Positions 1-12,381 are shown, counted from the stretch's first letter. The stretch: DNA of 64,000 nucleotides from Panax quinquefolius (GCA_020205615.1 CM035173.1:33659280-33723279), one strand, 5' to 3'. Made by a program: numbers and translations. Notes: generated by a model from the sequence alone, not told the origin.

Positions 1-585
1 ATAATGTTATCTAATAATATTATTCAGATAATATGAATTATTGCTTCGATAATAAAAAATCTTGTGTAATGACAATTATTGAAACAACAAAGAATATAAA
101 ATATCAACGCAACAATTATTGAATCAATAAAATAAAATACCGAGCGAAAGAATTCATCGTAACAATTATTGAGTAGTGCCTTCACGTAAGAATCAATAAT
201 TGGTGCAATACCTGGTGCTTCTTGCTCAACAACGCGATTAGTGTGTTTTAACCACCGGGTATTCCAACGAAGATAATTGAATAACTACTACTGCAGATAT
301 TTATAAACAACTTATATTTTTCATTTTCTTCATTTAATCGCTTTTCAGTTATGGGGCCCATAAAAGACCTGCGTCGTCAAATGCGAATATTCTCCGACAA
401 TACGAATATTCCACGACCAAACGAATATTCCAAACAATAATGAATATTTTATAACCACTGCTGCTTATTCGAAATATTTGCGTATTTTACCCATAACTAT
501 CCACATTAATCAAATCCACCCTTACTATTTCAAAATAATAAATAAAGGAAATTCCTTTTTATTTAAAAAATTTCGGGGTCTTACA
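1..585 (-). mobile_element. Tekay-type gypsy LTR (family A), 5' part, cut by window edge
   Basis: Read on the minus strand this starts TGTAAGACCCC at 585 and runs leftward through the same sequence that opens the LTRs at 21042, 28664 and 48040. Only about the first 585 bases of a roughly 2.8-kb LTR are inside the window. The right edge at 585 is a true LTR terminus; the left edge is the end of the window. Whether this is a solo LTR or the 5' LTR of a full element lying to the left cannot be told here. Confidence 0.85.
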
Positions 586-1627
586 GTAAATCATGTGAAT
601 CAATAGTTCAATCATGTGATTCAATAGTTATAATCATGTGAAAATACGAATTACAGTATAGTACCTCCATCTATACCTCCATTTTTAACTTAGTCATGCA
701 AGTATTATCAATCTTGCACCAACTCCCCTAATAATAAGTGAATGTGACTCAATAGTACACACATGTGAACAAATAGTTATATAAGCATGTGAATTAGTAG
801 CAATTAATTGCTCATTTATCCGATTAATTACCCGATTTATCACTATAACCCCAGACATCAATTATCATGGAATAGATGTCGATTTCCACTAACACTAATA
901 ATCCCAACACAATGGAACTATCAAATTCATCTTTAATCAACACGAACTTATTCATCATTAATATTATAACTCACAATATTTAACAACCGGTAGTAGTTCC
1001 GGAAGAGGGGCTTTTAATAAGGATTTCTCCTTATTGGGCCTTGCAATTAGATGAGCAAACATCTCCTTGATGAACTTCTAGACATTGTAAATATTGCAAT
1101 TTAATAATATGAATAACTTGTCGTCTCAATTATTGATTTAATAATATAATATATTATCTGAGATGATAATGTGACAATAATTGAATCAATAATATGAGAG
1201 ATATGATGCAAAGAATTCTTTGTAGCAATAATTGAGAATAAGCGAGTGACTTATCACGTAAGCATCAATAACCAATACCGTGTGCTACTATGCAACCACG
1301 CCAGACATCTTTACTTTTTACTGAAAGAGTAGTTCAGCAGTTTTAACGGTAAAACTTTTCGTAGTTATTTTCATAAAAATAATTACATTTTTTTATTACT
1401 ACGACAATACTTCCGTTGTGGGTTCACCAATGATTGTGCCGTCGTACGGATATTCCCGACAAAAAGAATATTTCCCTACCAAATGAATATTTTATAACAA
1501 CTTGCTTACTTTGTAAAATTTATAAATACTACCCACAACTATAACATTATATCAATTCTATACCATAATATTAAAAAAAATATTTTGAGAAATTTAAATC
1601 TTTATTCATAAAATTTGGGGTCTCACA
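586..1627 (-). mobile_element. Second gypsy LTR piece (family B-like)
   Basis: On the minus strand it opens TGTGAGACCCC at 1627 and shares blocks with the solo LTR at 54653-57121, such as the part with GTTGTGGGTAGTATTTATAA. It is broken at 585/586 by the family A LTR. Its right end abuts copia reverse transcriptase sequence at 1628, so it probably inserted into that element. The part at about 586-960 is not matched elsewhere in the window and holds short degenerate repeats. Confidence 0.65.
590..800. repeat. Degenerate short tandem repeat, about 20 bp
   Basis: Variants of TCATGTGAATCAATAGTT recur about six times at irregular spacing. The repeat lies inside the LTR-like stretch at 586-1627. 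No coding signal is seen. Confidence 0.5.
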
Positions 1628-2790
1628 TCATAGCTCCTGGACAAGAGAGGAAAGTATGCGAACTTGTTAAATCCTTGTATGGATTAAAATAAGCACCAAA
1701 ACAATGGCATGAGAAATTTGATAATGTTATGTTATCAAATGGATTTAAAATCAATGAGTGTGACAAATGTGTTTATGTCAAAAGCACTTAAAAAAAATAT
1801 GTCATTGTTTGTCTTTATGTGGATGATATGTTAATCATGGGTAGCAACAATGAAGTTATCAACTCTACCAAACGTATGTTGTCGAATAGGTTTGACATGA
1901 AAGACTTGGGGGTTTCTGATATAATATTAGGAATCAAGATTTCTAGAACATCTGATGGAATTATATTATCTCAAACTCATTATATTGAAAAAATACTTGA
2001 AAATTTTAATAAGTATAATATAATTCTGAATAAAACTCCAGTTGATATAAATCTTCATTTAGCTAAAAATGAAGGTGATAGCATATCTCAACTAGAATAT
2101 TCTCGTATAATAGGCAGTTTAATGTATGTCATGAACTGTATTAGACCAGATATAACTTATTCGGTAAGTAAGCTAAGTCGATATACGAGCAATCCAGGTA
2201 AAGATCACTGGAAAGCTATTTTAAGAGTTTTGGGATATTTAAAACATACTCAAAAATATGGACTGCACTATATAAGATATCCAGCAGTATTGGAAGGATA
2301 TAGTGATGCTAATTGGATATCTGACAATAAAGACTCGAAATCCACAAGTGGATATGTCTTTACCTTGGAGTGCAAAGAAAGATATCTTGGAAATCCTTAA
2401 AACAAACGTGTATTGCTAGGTCTACAATGGAATCGAATTCATTGCGTTAGACAAAAGTGGAGAAAAGCGAGTGGCTTCGTAATTTCTTAGAGGATATTCC
2501 AAATCGGCCAAGACACGTGCTAAACTATATGTATACCTTTGTGATAGCCAATCAAGAATTGGAAGAGCACAGAGTCATTTATATAACGGTAAGTCATGCC
2601 ATATACGACGAAGACATAATACCGTTAGACAATTGCTCTCAAATGGAATTATCTCAATTAACTATATAAAGTCAAAAGATAATATTACGGATCCGCTTAC
2701 GAAAGGTTTAACAAGAGAGCAAGTGGAAAAATCATCGAAGGGAGTGGGTTTAAAGCCTACTATTTAAATAAGAGTCGTCATAGTGGCAAC
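1628..2790 (+). pseudogene. Ty1/copia pol remnant: reverse transcriptase end and RNase H
   Basis: The plus strand encodes the C-terminal half of a copia polyprotein. Visible marks are SLYGLK near 1670, the catalytic YVDDM at about 1818-1832, the QTHYIEKIL block, a [12 protein letters not shown] block, the RNase H block YSDANW at about 2299-2316 and, after a frameshift near 2370, SKHI-like and DPLTKGL blocks at about 2610-2710. The longest open piece is 1819-2400 (193 codons). Stops near 1690 and 1790 and at least two frameshifts make it non-functional. gag, protease and integrase lie left of the insertion at 1627 or are lost. The clade is not assigned. Confidence 0.9.
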
Positions 2791-3378
2791 CCAACCTAGC
2801 TGACTAGAGATCCCAAGATCTAGGTTCAATGGGCAAACCGAACTATGTAGTACTCAGTAAAGCACTGAGGAGATATTTACTCCTAACCAATCCTATTATG
2901 AGACAGTGCACATCTACCGCGAGAATCAGGATAAGTTATGCTTTTAATAATTTTTATATCTTGAAATATGATCAAGTGGGGTATTGCAGGATACTCTTGA
3001 TAGAAGTCACCTACGTGAGTAAGAAGGGGGCCACTTCTGTGAGAATTTTGAAGGCTGAATTCTCTAATATACTCACGAAACCAAGAGGTGTTTCAAGGCC
3101 AAAATGAACACAAACGTGAGAACCAACTATAATCAAGAGATATTTTGTGAATTCTATTATCTTGGTTTTTACGAAAAGTCGAACGATTCAAAGACATCAA
3201 GTCTACTGATTAGCAAAGTAAATCCGATAGATTTTACTAGGGCAAGTTCAAAGCCACTAGGCTACTTAAACTGATGAAATATCTTTTCTCATGTACTCGA
3301 ACTAGTGTCTGCATATTCATAACATTTTTTTTGTTTTTCACCATGTTGTAAAGACAATTTTACATTCATGTGGGGGAT
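2791..3378 (+). other. Copia 3' untranslated stretch ending in polypurine tract
   Basis: No reading frame related to pol continues here. The stretch ends in the purine-rich TGGGGGATT at 3371-3379, directly before the LTR start TGTTGGAAAT. That is the usual primer for plus-strand DNA synthesis in copia elements. The short open frame at 2829-3107 has no family signature and I treat it as chance. Confidence 0.7.
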
Positions 3379-4524
3379 TGTTGGAAATTAGATTTGAAAT
3401 ATTAAATATTAGAAATATAAGAAAGATAAATAGTAATAAATTGAACGGATTTGATATTTTCATAGTTCCACAAGTTACTGTTGTTGGAAATGGGATTTGA
3501 AATATTAAATATTAGAGCATTTTTTAGGCTCAATTTAATGAGGGACTCACATTTCGGAAATGTCGGATCTTTGCACCAATGTGTTCTCCTTCATGAGGAG
3601 TATAACTTGGTATATTTATGTGTTCAAATCCATTAAGAATTGAATGAGAAAATTGACTCCAAAGTCACCTACTTGATTGTTGAAAGTTGCAAAAGTCTCA
3701 CATAGGGCATCAGAGGGAAAATTAAAGTCTTTATATATGGGATGTTTGCTCAATGGGAAGGGCCCCAAGGGGCACCCCACTTTTGTGGAAGGGAGAGAAC
3801 CTGTGGCAAGGCATGGTTCAAACCCACACATTGACGCTGTGCATGGCCGTCCGTCCTACCGGGCTCAAAGCGAAGCGGTCGGTCGGTCATGATATATAAC
3901 TTTTTGGACAAAATCCGTTTAGCATTATACTACGTTGTTTTGATTTTATTATCATGATACTACGTAATTTTAATGACGGTTGCTCCCCAACTGATTCGAT
4001 ATCTCTTGATAATTATTCTATAAATAAAGCGGTGTAGTAGAACATTTCAAAGACATAACATTTTTCTTTTTCTCCCGATCGCATTTACGCAATTCTCGCT
4101 TACTGCGATATTAAATCCCGTTCTATTTCTGTAAATCTCGTTCTACAATATATTTTCTGTTCCCGTTCAGCAATATTTTCCCGTTCCGTACTGCAATCTT
4201 TTTCCCGTTTCTGTGTAAGTATTTACATGCATTATTTTTCATACATCATTTTTGTAAGTTCAGTACATAACATAGAAATTGGTTCGATGTGTTCTTAATT
4301 TTGAAGTGCTTCTAATTAAGAACTGGAAATTCGTTTTATCTTGGGAAGAAATTATTCAATTAATTCTTAGCACCTGTGAGGGAATAAATTTGCTTTAAGG
4401 AGACTTTGTGAATTCAAAGGACTCGGATTTATATTTTACTTATTTTTATAATTTGTTTCTATTTTGCATAAATTTTATATCTAAATATATAATTATTAAA
4501 TAATACTATATATTACAGTTAACA
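3379..4524 (+). repeat. 3' LTR of the copia element at 1628
   Basis: It starts TGTTGGAAAT right after the polypurine tract and plausibly ends in CAGTTAACA at 4524, giving TG...CA ends and about 1.15 kb. A TATA-like CTATAAATAAAG near 4018 followed by a pyrimidine-rich, CCCGTT-repeating leader (about 4080-4220) looks like the LTR promoter and R/U5 region. The opening ~40 bases are repeated at 3484, about 105 bases downstream. The 5' partner LTR is outside the window, so the right edge is an inference from sequence form only. Confidence 0.6.
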
Positions 4525-4650
4525 AATGTTTACACTAATAGTAAATGAGTCTCACTTTTAAGCAAGAGAAGAACTTGTAAAGCTATCATTTTTATTTATG
4601 CAACTATCGATTCTCTTAATAGAATTCTATCTTTAATTGAACTAGTTGAT

Positions 4651-4671
4651 AGCCCGTGCAATGCACGGGCT
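4651..4671. repeat. GC-rich perfect hairpin followed by CTAG (Helitron-like 3' end)
   Basis: Ten bases AGCCCGTGCA pair with TGCACGGGCT around a single central A, in otherwise AT-rich DNA. CTAG follows at once and then T. A short GC hairpin before CTRR and T is the hallmark of Helitron 3' ends. No 5' TC end was located, so only the terminus is called. The rest of 4525-4850 is AT-rich with nothing else recognised. Confidence 0.4.
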
Positions 4672-4856
4672 AGTTTGTTTTTCGATTGTATAATTTTCTA
4701 AAATTAGAATGATAAAGATTTTTCATAATAATAATATTTTTTTTCATATAAATTTTTCAATTTTTTTTTTGCATGGCATAGCAATTACATGTATAAATAT
4801 GTTGCTATTGCTATTTTATTACTTCCACAGTTCCACTTTTATTGCGATAACCCATT

Positions 4857-5055
4857 TTATTTAAGATCATTCAGTTGTTGCTCAATTTTCTGAATCTTCT
4901 CTTTCATGGCTTCGATCTTTATTTGTAACGTAACAATAGTTTCTTCGATCCTTTCATTCTTGGCATATCCATAACCACCATTGTCACTACTGCTATCATC
5001 GCTTATTTCAATAATTTGGCGTTTGTTCTGCCCTTTGTTTTTTGTTGGTATAGAT
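4857..5055 (-). pseudogene. Terminal exon fragment, acidic plus coiled-coil (copy 1)
   Basis: On the minus strand a consensus splice acceptor (TTTATTTGCAG) at about 5056-5066 is followed by an open frame of about 66 codons to a TAA at 4857. The product has a basic start (PTKNKGQNKRQ), an acidic serine patch (ISDDSSSDNGG) and a heptad-like charged tail from about residue 35 (IEETIVTLQIKIEAMKEKIQ) that should form a coiled coil. I do not recognise the gene. The exon is duplicated in tandem just upstream. An earlier exon would lie to the right, where a copia element has inserted at 5410, so the gene is most likely broken. Confidence 0.5.
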
Positions 5056-5115
5056 CTGCAAATAAATGAAAACACATAAAATTTTAAAAATAACATGCAA
5101 AATAGGAAGAATATA

Positions 5116-5320
5116 TTAGTTAAAAAAATAAACTAATAGTTGTTGCTCAATTTTCTGAATCTTCTCTTTTATGGCTTCGATCTTTGTTTGTAGCGTAACA
5201 ATAGTTTCTTCGATCCTTGCATTCTTGGCATATCCATAACCACCATTGTCACTACTGCTATCATCGCTTATTTCAATAATTTGGCGTTTGTTTTGCCCTT
5301 TGTTTTTTGTTGGTATAAAT
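5116..5320 (-). pseudogene. Terminal exon fragment (tandem copy 2)
   Basis: This is a near-identical second copy of the exon at 4857-5055, again preceded by the same acceptor (ATTTGCAG at about 5321-5330). It differs by a few substitutions and loses the last residues, reading out into AT-rich sequence after EQQL. The repeat unit is about 265 bp and includes the intron tail. Conservation of the open frame in both copies suggests recent duplication or constraint before duplication. No function is assigned. Confidence 0.45.
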
Positions 5321-5409
5321 CTGCAAATAAATGAAAACACATAAAATTTTAAAAATAACATGCAAAATATATTAGTTAAAAAAATAAACTAATTACTTTG
5401 TATGATATT

Positions 5410-5414
5410 GTTTG
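5410..5414. repeat. Target site duplication GTTTG, left of C1
   Basis: GTTTG directly precedes the LTR start at 5415 and is repeated exactly at 14637-14641 after the other LTR. Five bases is the normal copia duplication length. Confidence 0.9.
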
Positions 5415-7292
5415 TGTTAGGTTTGTAATATTCATGTGCGCAATCAAATTGCAAAATTATGCGGAAGCGTGTAAAATCAGAGTTTAAAAAAATTTTACAA
5501 ACCATATACCCGGATCATCCTTTATGCATAATTATTAATTAAACGAAAAGATAAAGAATAAATCATACCCTTGAAGATCGAGCTTCCTCAGGTACAAGTT
5601 CACCTCCAAATCCTTTCGCGTTCAATCTTGAATCCACCGGATTTGGTTCCTTCCTTTGATCAACGTTAGCCACCCAAATGTTTGGCCTCTAGAGGTGATC
5701 CACCAAGGAAGAATAAAATTCAAGAAGATGGGTGTTATGGCTAACCCTAGTTTTCTATCTTTATAGAAAAGGCATACTCCCAACAACTTGAAATTATTAC
5801 GTATTTTTTTAAAGTCAACAACCCATATCACCCATAATAAGACTCCTCTTATTTATTGATGTGGGCAACCCTCCTTAACAATTAAGAAATTGGGTTTTAT
5901 TTAATTAATTAAATTCTTTTAATTAATTAAGCTCCCTAATCTTATTAGGGATAATTAATTAAACTCCTTTAACTAATTTTCCTTCCTAATCCAATTAGGA
6001 ATAAATGAGAGTACTTATATTAAATTAATTTCTAAACTCTTTTAGAAATTAAAATAATAATAATTGTAATAATATTAATAAGACTCCTCTTATTAATTTA
6101 TATTTAATATTTCTAAAATATTAAATAATAAATATTAAGCTATTTAATTTATTCTATCACCATAGATTAAATTAAATATACTTAACATATTATTACGATT
6201 ATGCCATTAACTTCTTAAATAATTATTCTTCCTTTTATGGTGTGACCCTTTAGGTTCTCCATATTAAACCGGTTGTGAATAAATCAATTAGAAACAATTC
6301 TAATCTTATTTAAATAAATAAATTAAACAATTAATTTATTTAAATAAATAATATTTATTCTACAATAGGGATAAGCCTCCTAGCGATCAACGACTTTCCG
6401 GATAATATAGATTTCAACATTAATCATTAAAGAACCTTTGAGTAAATAGTTACCGATAATTCAATCCTTCCACCATACAATGTCTCAATTAAATATAAGA
6501 CATGGAATTCTTGTCAAGTCTTATTTTATTTAATTATATGTATTTCGATCCTTAAATGCACAACTCAAATAATGCAAATTAGAAATTCCTTTCTAATTTC
6601 ATTCGCCTTTTGCCGAGGACTCTTGGGTTGTCATTTATCGAATCACATAGACATTCTCTTCTTTTATTAGAAGTGGTAGATTCTTTATTGATCATACATT
6701 ATCTCCATGTACAACTTATTATACCCAAGCATACCCTTTTATATACCCTAAGGGTCTTAAGGAATAAGTCAAAGTATAATTCATCATACACAAGATACTA
6801 TGATGATCTCAAGTCCAAGGATCACTTCAGACTACTATCACTACTGAATTCCTATTGACAGCAAATAAAACTCCATTAGGTATTCCTTAGCGAGCCAACG
6901 CTCAAATGAACTTATTCTCTAATAAGCACCTACATACTTGCTTTAGTGTCTCCACACAAATGATCATGAGATCAATCATCCTCATCCAATGAAAAACAAC
7001 GTATGTACCAATCTATCTGGATTCACTAATCCCCAATTTAGTAATCCAATGATTGGGAACTATTTTAGTTTTAAGCTTTCTAAGAATTTAGATCTCATTA
7101 GAATGATCATCATCATTATTCTAAAAGCATTGCTTAAAACTATGGGTTTATCACATATTATAAAAACAAAGATCATGTAGATAATTAAAAGCCTTTAATA
7201 AATTAATACTTTTTATTAATAAATGAATAAGATTGTTACAAAGTATATGCTTTATCATCAAACATGATTGGCTTGTGTGCATACTACTTTCA
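5415..7292 (-). repeat. C1 3' LTR
   Basis: Plus-strand ends are TGTTAGG and CTTTCA; on the minus strand it runs TGAAAGTAGT...CCTAACA. It is matched nearly end to end by 12751-14636 and 32068-33958, and by 42829-44741 with its left ~30 bases lost. AT-rich, with inverted TTAATTAA-type blocks. Open frames such as 6610-6858 and 6989-7180 are chance. Confidence 0.93.
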
Positions 7293-7303
7293 ATCTCCCA
7301 CTT
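7293..7303 (-). other. C1 polypurine tract
   Basis: On the minus strand AAGTGGGAGAT lies directly before the 3' LTR start TGAAAG. This is the standard copia plus-strand primer. The same sequence sits at 33959-33969 in the sister element. Confidence 0.85.
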
Positions 7304-9480
7304 GCACTAAAAGCCAATCGTCATGGTATCTTATACTCTTCTCTCTAAGTGACGATTATCCCGCCGTTGGATAAGCTTTAGTTAATGGATATGTAATGTT
7401 GTTCATGAGAGTCCACTATCTCTATAGTGATTTCCCATCTTTCAATGATTCTAATAATCAAATGAAAGTGCCACAACACATGTTTAGATCCAAGATGAGA
7501 CTTAGGAACTATTCCTAGTTCTTTAATGAACTTTTAATCCAAACAATCAACTTGCAGCTTCATTTATAGCTATATACTTTGTCTTTATCACTAAACCAAA
7601 GAACTCTTTCTTTGTTTGGAACCTTTCCAATTCACTACATCACTGTTCAAGGTAACACTTTACCTTAAAGTGGATTTTCGGTCGTCTTGGTCTGTCTGAA
7701 AAAACTTGAGTCTGTAAAGCCCTCTAGTTTTAATTCAGACCCACCATGTTTGCTCACATCTTTAGTGCCGGTTAAGAACTTTAAGATGTTTTTCAGCGAC
7801 TCACAAGTGAACTTCTCCGAATATGATCGATCAACATCGGTCTCGTATATTTCATTGCATATGATGATAGTTACTCATGTGATCTCTCTTTTGGAGTCTG
7901 TGGGGACTATTAAGAGATACACTCCATAGCTCATCGACATGAGACATCTCTTGGAGTTTGCCATGCTAAACGACTTTAGCATCAAATGAATATCGTTCCT
8001 TGGGTTAAGTCGAGCATCCTTTTAAATCTATCTATATAGATTTATATCCCCAATTAAGATACTCTTCCAAATCATTCATGGAGGAATGTTTAGACAACTT
8101 TATCTTTCTTACCGATTGTAGCATTGGTATGTCATTCCTTATCCAGTAGTATATCAACATATAATATTAGGAATGTCACGGCTAGGCTCCCACTATCCCT
8201 TTTGTACACACTAGAACTCTTACCTCATCGTATGTAATGGATCATCATCTTCTACATGATGAGTACCTCATCATCATCATCTATGATGAATCCATACCTC
8301 CTAGGTATCTTCAAGATTATTCCAGATTTACGATTATCGGTTGTGGTACAATAGGTTCATCTACTGAGTTCCTCTTATTTGACTTATAGTGTTTTGTGGA
8401 TCATGAACTCTTCAAGATCTATAATCCTCCCACTAGCCCCTTCAATGATAAACACCTTTATCTTAGAAAGCGCCATGGTTTCGTAACAAACACCTTTTGC
8501 TAAGTAAAATTATAGAACATATACCCTAAACTTACTTTAGGATGTCCCACAAATCAGTACATGTCAAATCTTGTCCCAAGCTTATCCTTCAAACCGTTTC
8601 ACATAAGTTGGACAACCCTTATCTTAACATACTTAAGATTAGGAATCCTTCCCATCCATAACTTTTATGGAGTCTTTCAATGGATTTTGAGGTTACCTTT
8701 TCGTGAGATATGCAACCATTTCTAGGACATGATCCTGAAGGATATCTTTGGAATGTCGGTAAAATCATAATGGACCGTACCATGTCCAACAAGGTATGAT
8801 TTTTCCATTCAGATACATCAATCAATTATTCGTGTCGGGATGTTTCCATTATGAGAAAACCATTTGAGATGATTTAGAAACTTATTGCACAAGTATTTAT
8901 TCCTTGATCTAATCAAAGAATCTTAATACTTTGTCAATTTGTTTCACTTCAATTTTTGAACCTTTCAAATAATTCACACTTGTATTTCTTCAAATACATA
9001 CATTCAACTCTTTGAATGATCATCTCCTTTTCTTATACTAATTTGTTCAATATGCAAAATTATTTTCATGTAAGTCAAGTATACAAAATTTATTAAGTAA
9101 TATTCCGATTCTATACAAAACATTATTATTATAAATAGAACAACAATTGTTCTTAATTATAATACCAAAATTTTATTGTCAATAATAAAGTGGAAATAAT
9201 GTTTCTAACAAGAATTGGAATACAATAACAACTTATTGACTTAATAGATTTGTTCTAGTAGGCATTGCTAAACTATAAGTTTCTATGGCTAATATGGCAA
9301 CCTTTGCTACATTTCCCTTTTATAGGATTACTTATATTTGTTTAGCTTTCTACTACGCTTGGTCCTTCATAAATCTATATTTATGATAACCAAAGTCGAT
9401 ATCCAATACCCAAGTAGAACCTCGACTTAAAGAAAAATTTATTTCAATCATGAACAAAATCGTATTAGAACCGAAACTTC
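7304..9480 (-). pseudogene. C1 pol remnant: protease, integrase, RT, RNase H traces
   Basis: Read on the minus strand, order is protease (a decayed VLDTG-like stretch near 9400), poorly preserved integrase (about 8500-9300), reverse transcriptase with an LYVD-containing catalytic block at about 8150-8180 where the second Asp is lost, an ILGIKIYRDR-like block just after it, and RNase H near 7480-7620 with SKHV(L) and HFHLI blocks and a PLTKA block near 7380. At about 2.2 kb it is shorter than usual for copia pol, so integrase has probably lost sequence. Stops occur every few tens of codons. Non-functional. Confidence 0.8.
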
Positions 9481-10281
9481 ACTAAGCTTCTTTGGTTAGC
9501 TTCGCAAGATGCTTTCGCAGATTTCCTTCCAAAGGTGTCCGGGCTTATTGCAAAGGAAGCAAACTCCTTTGCTATCCGTGTCGCTTTTGTTCTTATTATC
9601 CTTTGTTTATGCCTTTCTATATACCTTCTTTGAATCGTTCTTCTTTTCAGAAGATCCTTTGGCCCCTACCAGTAAGACTTGGTCTTTCTTGGTTGGAAAG
9701 TGACTCTCAACATTTTTCAATATATTAAGCAAATCAGCGAGACTGATATTTAGCTTGTTCATATGAAAAATTCACAATAATTGTGAAAGGAGTCCGGGAG
9801 TGAGTGCAAGATCAAATCTTAGCTCAACTCTCCATCCATGACAAAACCTGTTGTCCTAATTGATCAATCAAATTGATAATGTTTAGGACTTTTGTCTGTA
9901 CTTATAGTGCCATTGGCCATTCTAGATCGGAAGAGCTCCTTAGATATCTGATATCTATCAGTCCTACTTTCCTCACCATCAACTACTTGATGTGCAGGAA
10001 TATAGTAGAAGCATCCATAGTTTCATCCGACCTGAAGCTCGTTATTCATAGATGCGAGCATGATGCATTGAGCCAACTGTGCATCATCTTGCCACTTTCT
10101 AAAAGTAGCAATGTCTTCCTCAGAGGCAATGTCTGCAACCATTGCAGGGATAGGCGTATTAAGGACATAAGATAGCTTTTCAGCTTTGAGAACTATTCTC
10201 AAATTCCTTAACCAATCCGTTTAATTCGGTCTGATTAATTTAGCATCTAATATGCTTCGCAGTGATAGTAATTTTAGACAT
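9481..10281 (-). pseudogene. C1 gag remnant (copia capsid and zinc knuckle)
   Basis: The minus-strand start codon is at 10281-10279 (MSKIT...). Recognisable copia gag blocks are KLSYVLNTPIPAMVAD-like (about 10140-10180), ATFRKWQDDAQLAQ-like (about 10080-10130), RYQISKELFRSRM-like (about 9920-9960) and a nucleocapsid zinc knuckle with C-FL-C-NKPG-H and a final Cys at about 9510-9560. The knuckle carries one extra codon between His and the last Cys, and several frameshifts interrupt the frame. The protein would bind and package element RNA if intact. Confidence 0.85.
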
Positions 10282-11519
10282 TGTAAAATTCTATAAATGA
10301 ATTTGTAATTAACAACATTTTAACATACATTCTTTTATTAATTACCAAAATAATTTAGGTCTTGTTTTAAATTGGTATCTCCCACTATTTTCTTCAAACT
10401 ATATTACCCTCACTTATATAGTTCGGCAAAATCTAATTAAAGATTTGCTAGTGAGAATAAGGATCCCATTTCAAATGTATATAGCCTTGTGGTGACACAA
10501 CAAACTATATATAAATAAATAGGTAGACAACTTTTGTCAATTGCATCAAACTATGCAACTCCTTGTATTTTGCCTCTTAGATTATTTTGATCAGTGGTGG
10601 CACATCCAGAATCAAAATTATCCAAGTTAAGTCCAACCTAGCACTCCATATATTATTCAAAAGAAAAATATCATCCTTGTGGTGACACAACAAAATAATA
10701 TTGTTCAATTTTCTTTATAAGCATCAAATGTGATAAATTAACATCTTAAATACTTAATACTTGCCTTGTGGTGACACAACAAACTCATATTAAATATTTA
10801 ATACTCTATTAATTTTATCATGCTAGAAAGGCTGACGTTCGATATTCCAAATATCTTTGAACGCTTAGGACTTAATATAAAAATTGAGGGTTTGTTATTA
10901 ATTTGTCTCATCTTTGTTTAAATAGCGTACATACATATATATATAAAATACGCGTCATATTAATGAACATGCAAGCATGTTTGCATAATATATAATATAT
11001 ATAGTATAAGCATGCACATATAGAATACTATATTCTACCCGGATTGATTATGGACTTTTATTCTAGTTTGGTTCACTAGAGCCACCAAGTGAACCAAAAG
11101 GTCAAACCCTAAGGGTGCAAAAAAATAATATTTAAATATAACTATTACATTTAAACCGGGCTCTATTACAAACCGGGTCTTCAAACGCTTCTTGTCCTTG
11201 ATCTCTAATTCTTCAAAATTAATTCTAAATATTCCTATTACAAAACTATTTTAAAATAAATAGAAACCTTGATCGTGATCAAGGGAAGTACATAGGAGGT
11301 AGATAGAGTTTACATTAAGAAAAATTAGAGAAGGCGAAATCTGTGAGACCCCATTTAATAAAACCCATACATTCATGCATCCAACTAAAATAAAATCCAA
11401 TCATATTGGTCAATAGTCATAATCAATCCCATTTATTATCATACACATCACCATACGCATCAATAAATAACATTCATCTCATGAATAATAAACATTTAAT
11501 ATATATATTGATATCATTT

Positions 11520-12340
11520 AATGGGCAAATTTAGTTAGTATAAAATCTATTTTTGAATTAAAATAAACTCCTTTATTTTAATCCAAATTTAAATCAAAAT
11601 AAAACTATTTTATTTTAATTTATCTAATTTTTGAATAAAATAAACTATTTTATTTTAATCAAAATTTTAATCAAAATAAACTCCTTTATTTTAATTAATT
11701 ATGGAATCCAATTCCATGTAATAAAAAAAAAATCTTTAATTAAAATAAACTCTTTTATTTTAATTAATTATGGAATCCAATTCCATGTAAAAAAAAATCT
11801 TTTATTAAAGGAAACACGGATATTCTTTCCTATTCACAAATAAACTCCTTTATTTTGAATAATATGAAATCCTATTTCATATCTAAATAAACTCCTTTAT
11901 TTAAGGAAACATGGATTTTCTTTCCTATTCACAAATAAACTCCTTTATTTTGAATAACATGAAATCTTATTTCATATCTAAATAAACTCCTTTATTTAAG
12001 GAAAGATGGATTTACTTCTCTATTCACAAATAAACTCCTTTATTTTAGGAAAAATAAAATCCAATTTCAACTCCAATTAGTTATCATGGAATCTAATTCC
12101 AACTCTAATTAGTTAGCATGAAATTCTAATTTTAAAATTAAAATAAACCTTTTTATTTTAAGATTAAAATAAACCTTTTATTTTAAAATTAAAATAAACT
12201 TTTATTTTAAGATTAAAATAATTATATATATATAATATTCAATTTTAAAATTAAAATAAACTCTTTTATTTTAATATTAAAATAAATCTTTTATTTTAAA
12301 ATTAAAATAAACTTTTTATTTTAATTATAAAATAATTAAG
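11520..12340. repeat. AT-rich tandem array, AAATAAACTCCTTTATTTTAA-type units
   Basis: Units of about 20 bases containing AATAAACTCCTTTATTTTA recur through the stretch, in places grouped into ~110-bp higher repeats that also contain GAAATCTTATTTCATATCT and CAAATAAAC. The matching array in the sister element is at 38220-38815. The open frame at 11631-11843 is a by-product. Confidence 0.75.

Positions 12341-12381
<41 letters not shown>
12340..12381. repeat. (TA)n microsatellite
   Basis: About 20 TA units in the C1 leader; the homologous site in C2 has expanded to three TA blocks between 38818 and 39007. The open frame at 12336-12539 arises from it. Confidence 0.9.

Noticed and set aside
2829..3107. 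92-codon frame after copia RNase H
   Set aside because: No family signature; lies in the element's 3' non-coding stretch before the polypurine tract.
5622..7180. Frames at 5622-5831, 6610-6858 and 6989-7180
   Set aside because: All lie within the C1 LTR and recur, shifted or broken, in the other LTR copies; chance.
9873..10175. 100-codon plus-strand frame (and 36520-36729)
   Set aside because: Antisense to the copia gag remnants, which show conserved gag blocks on the minus strand.
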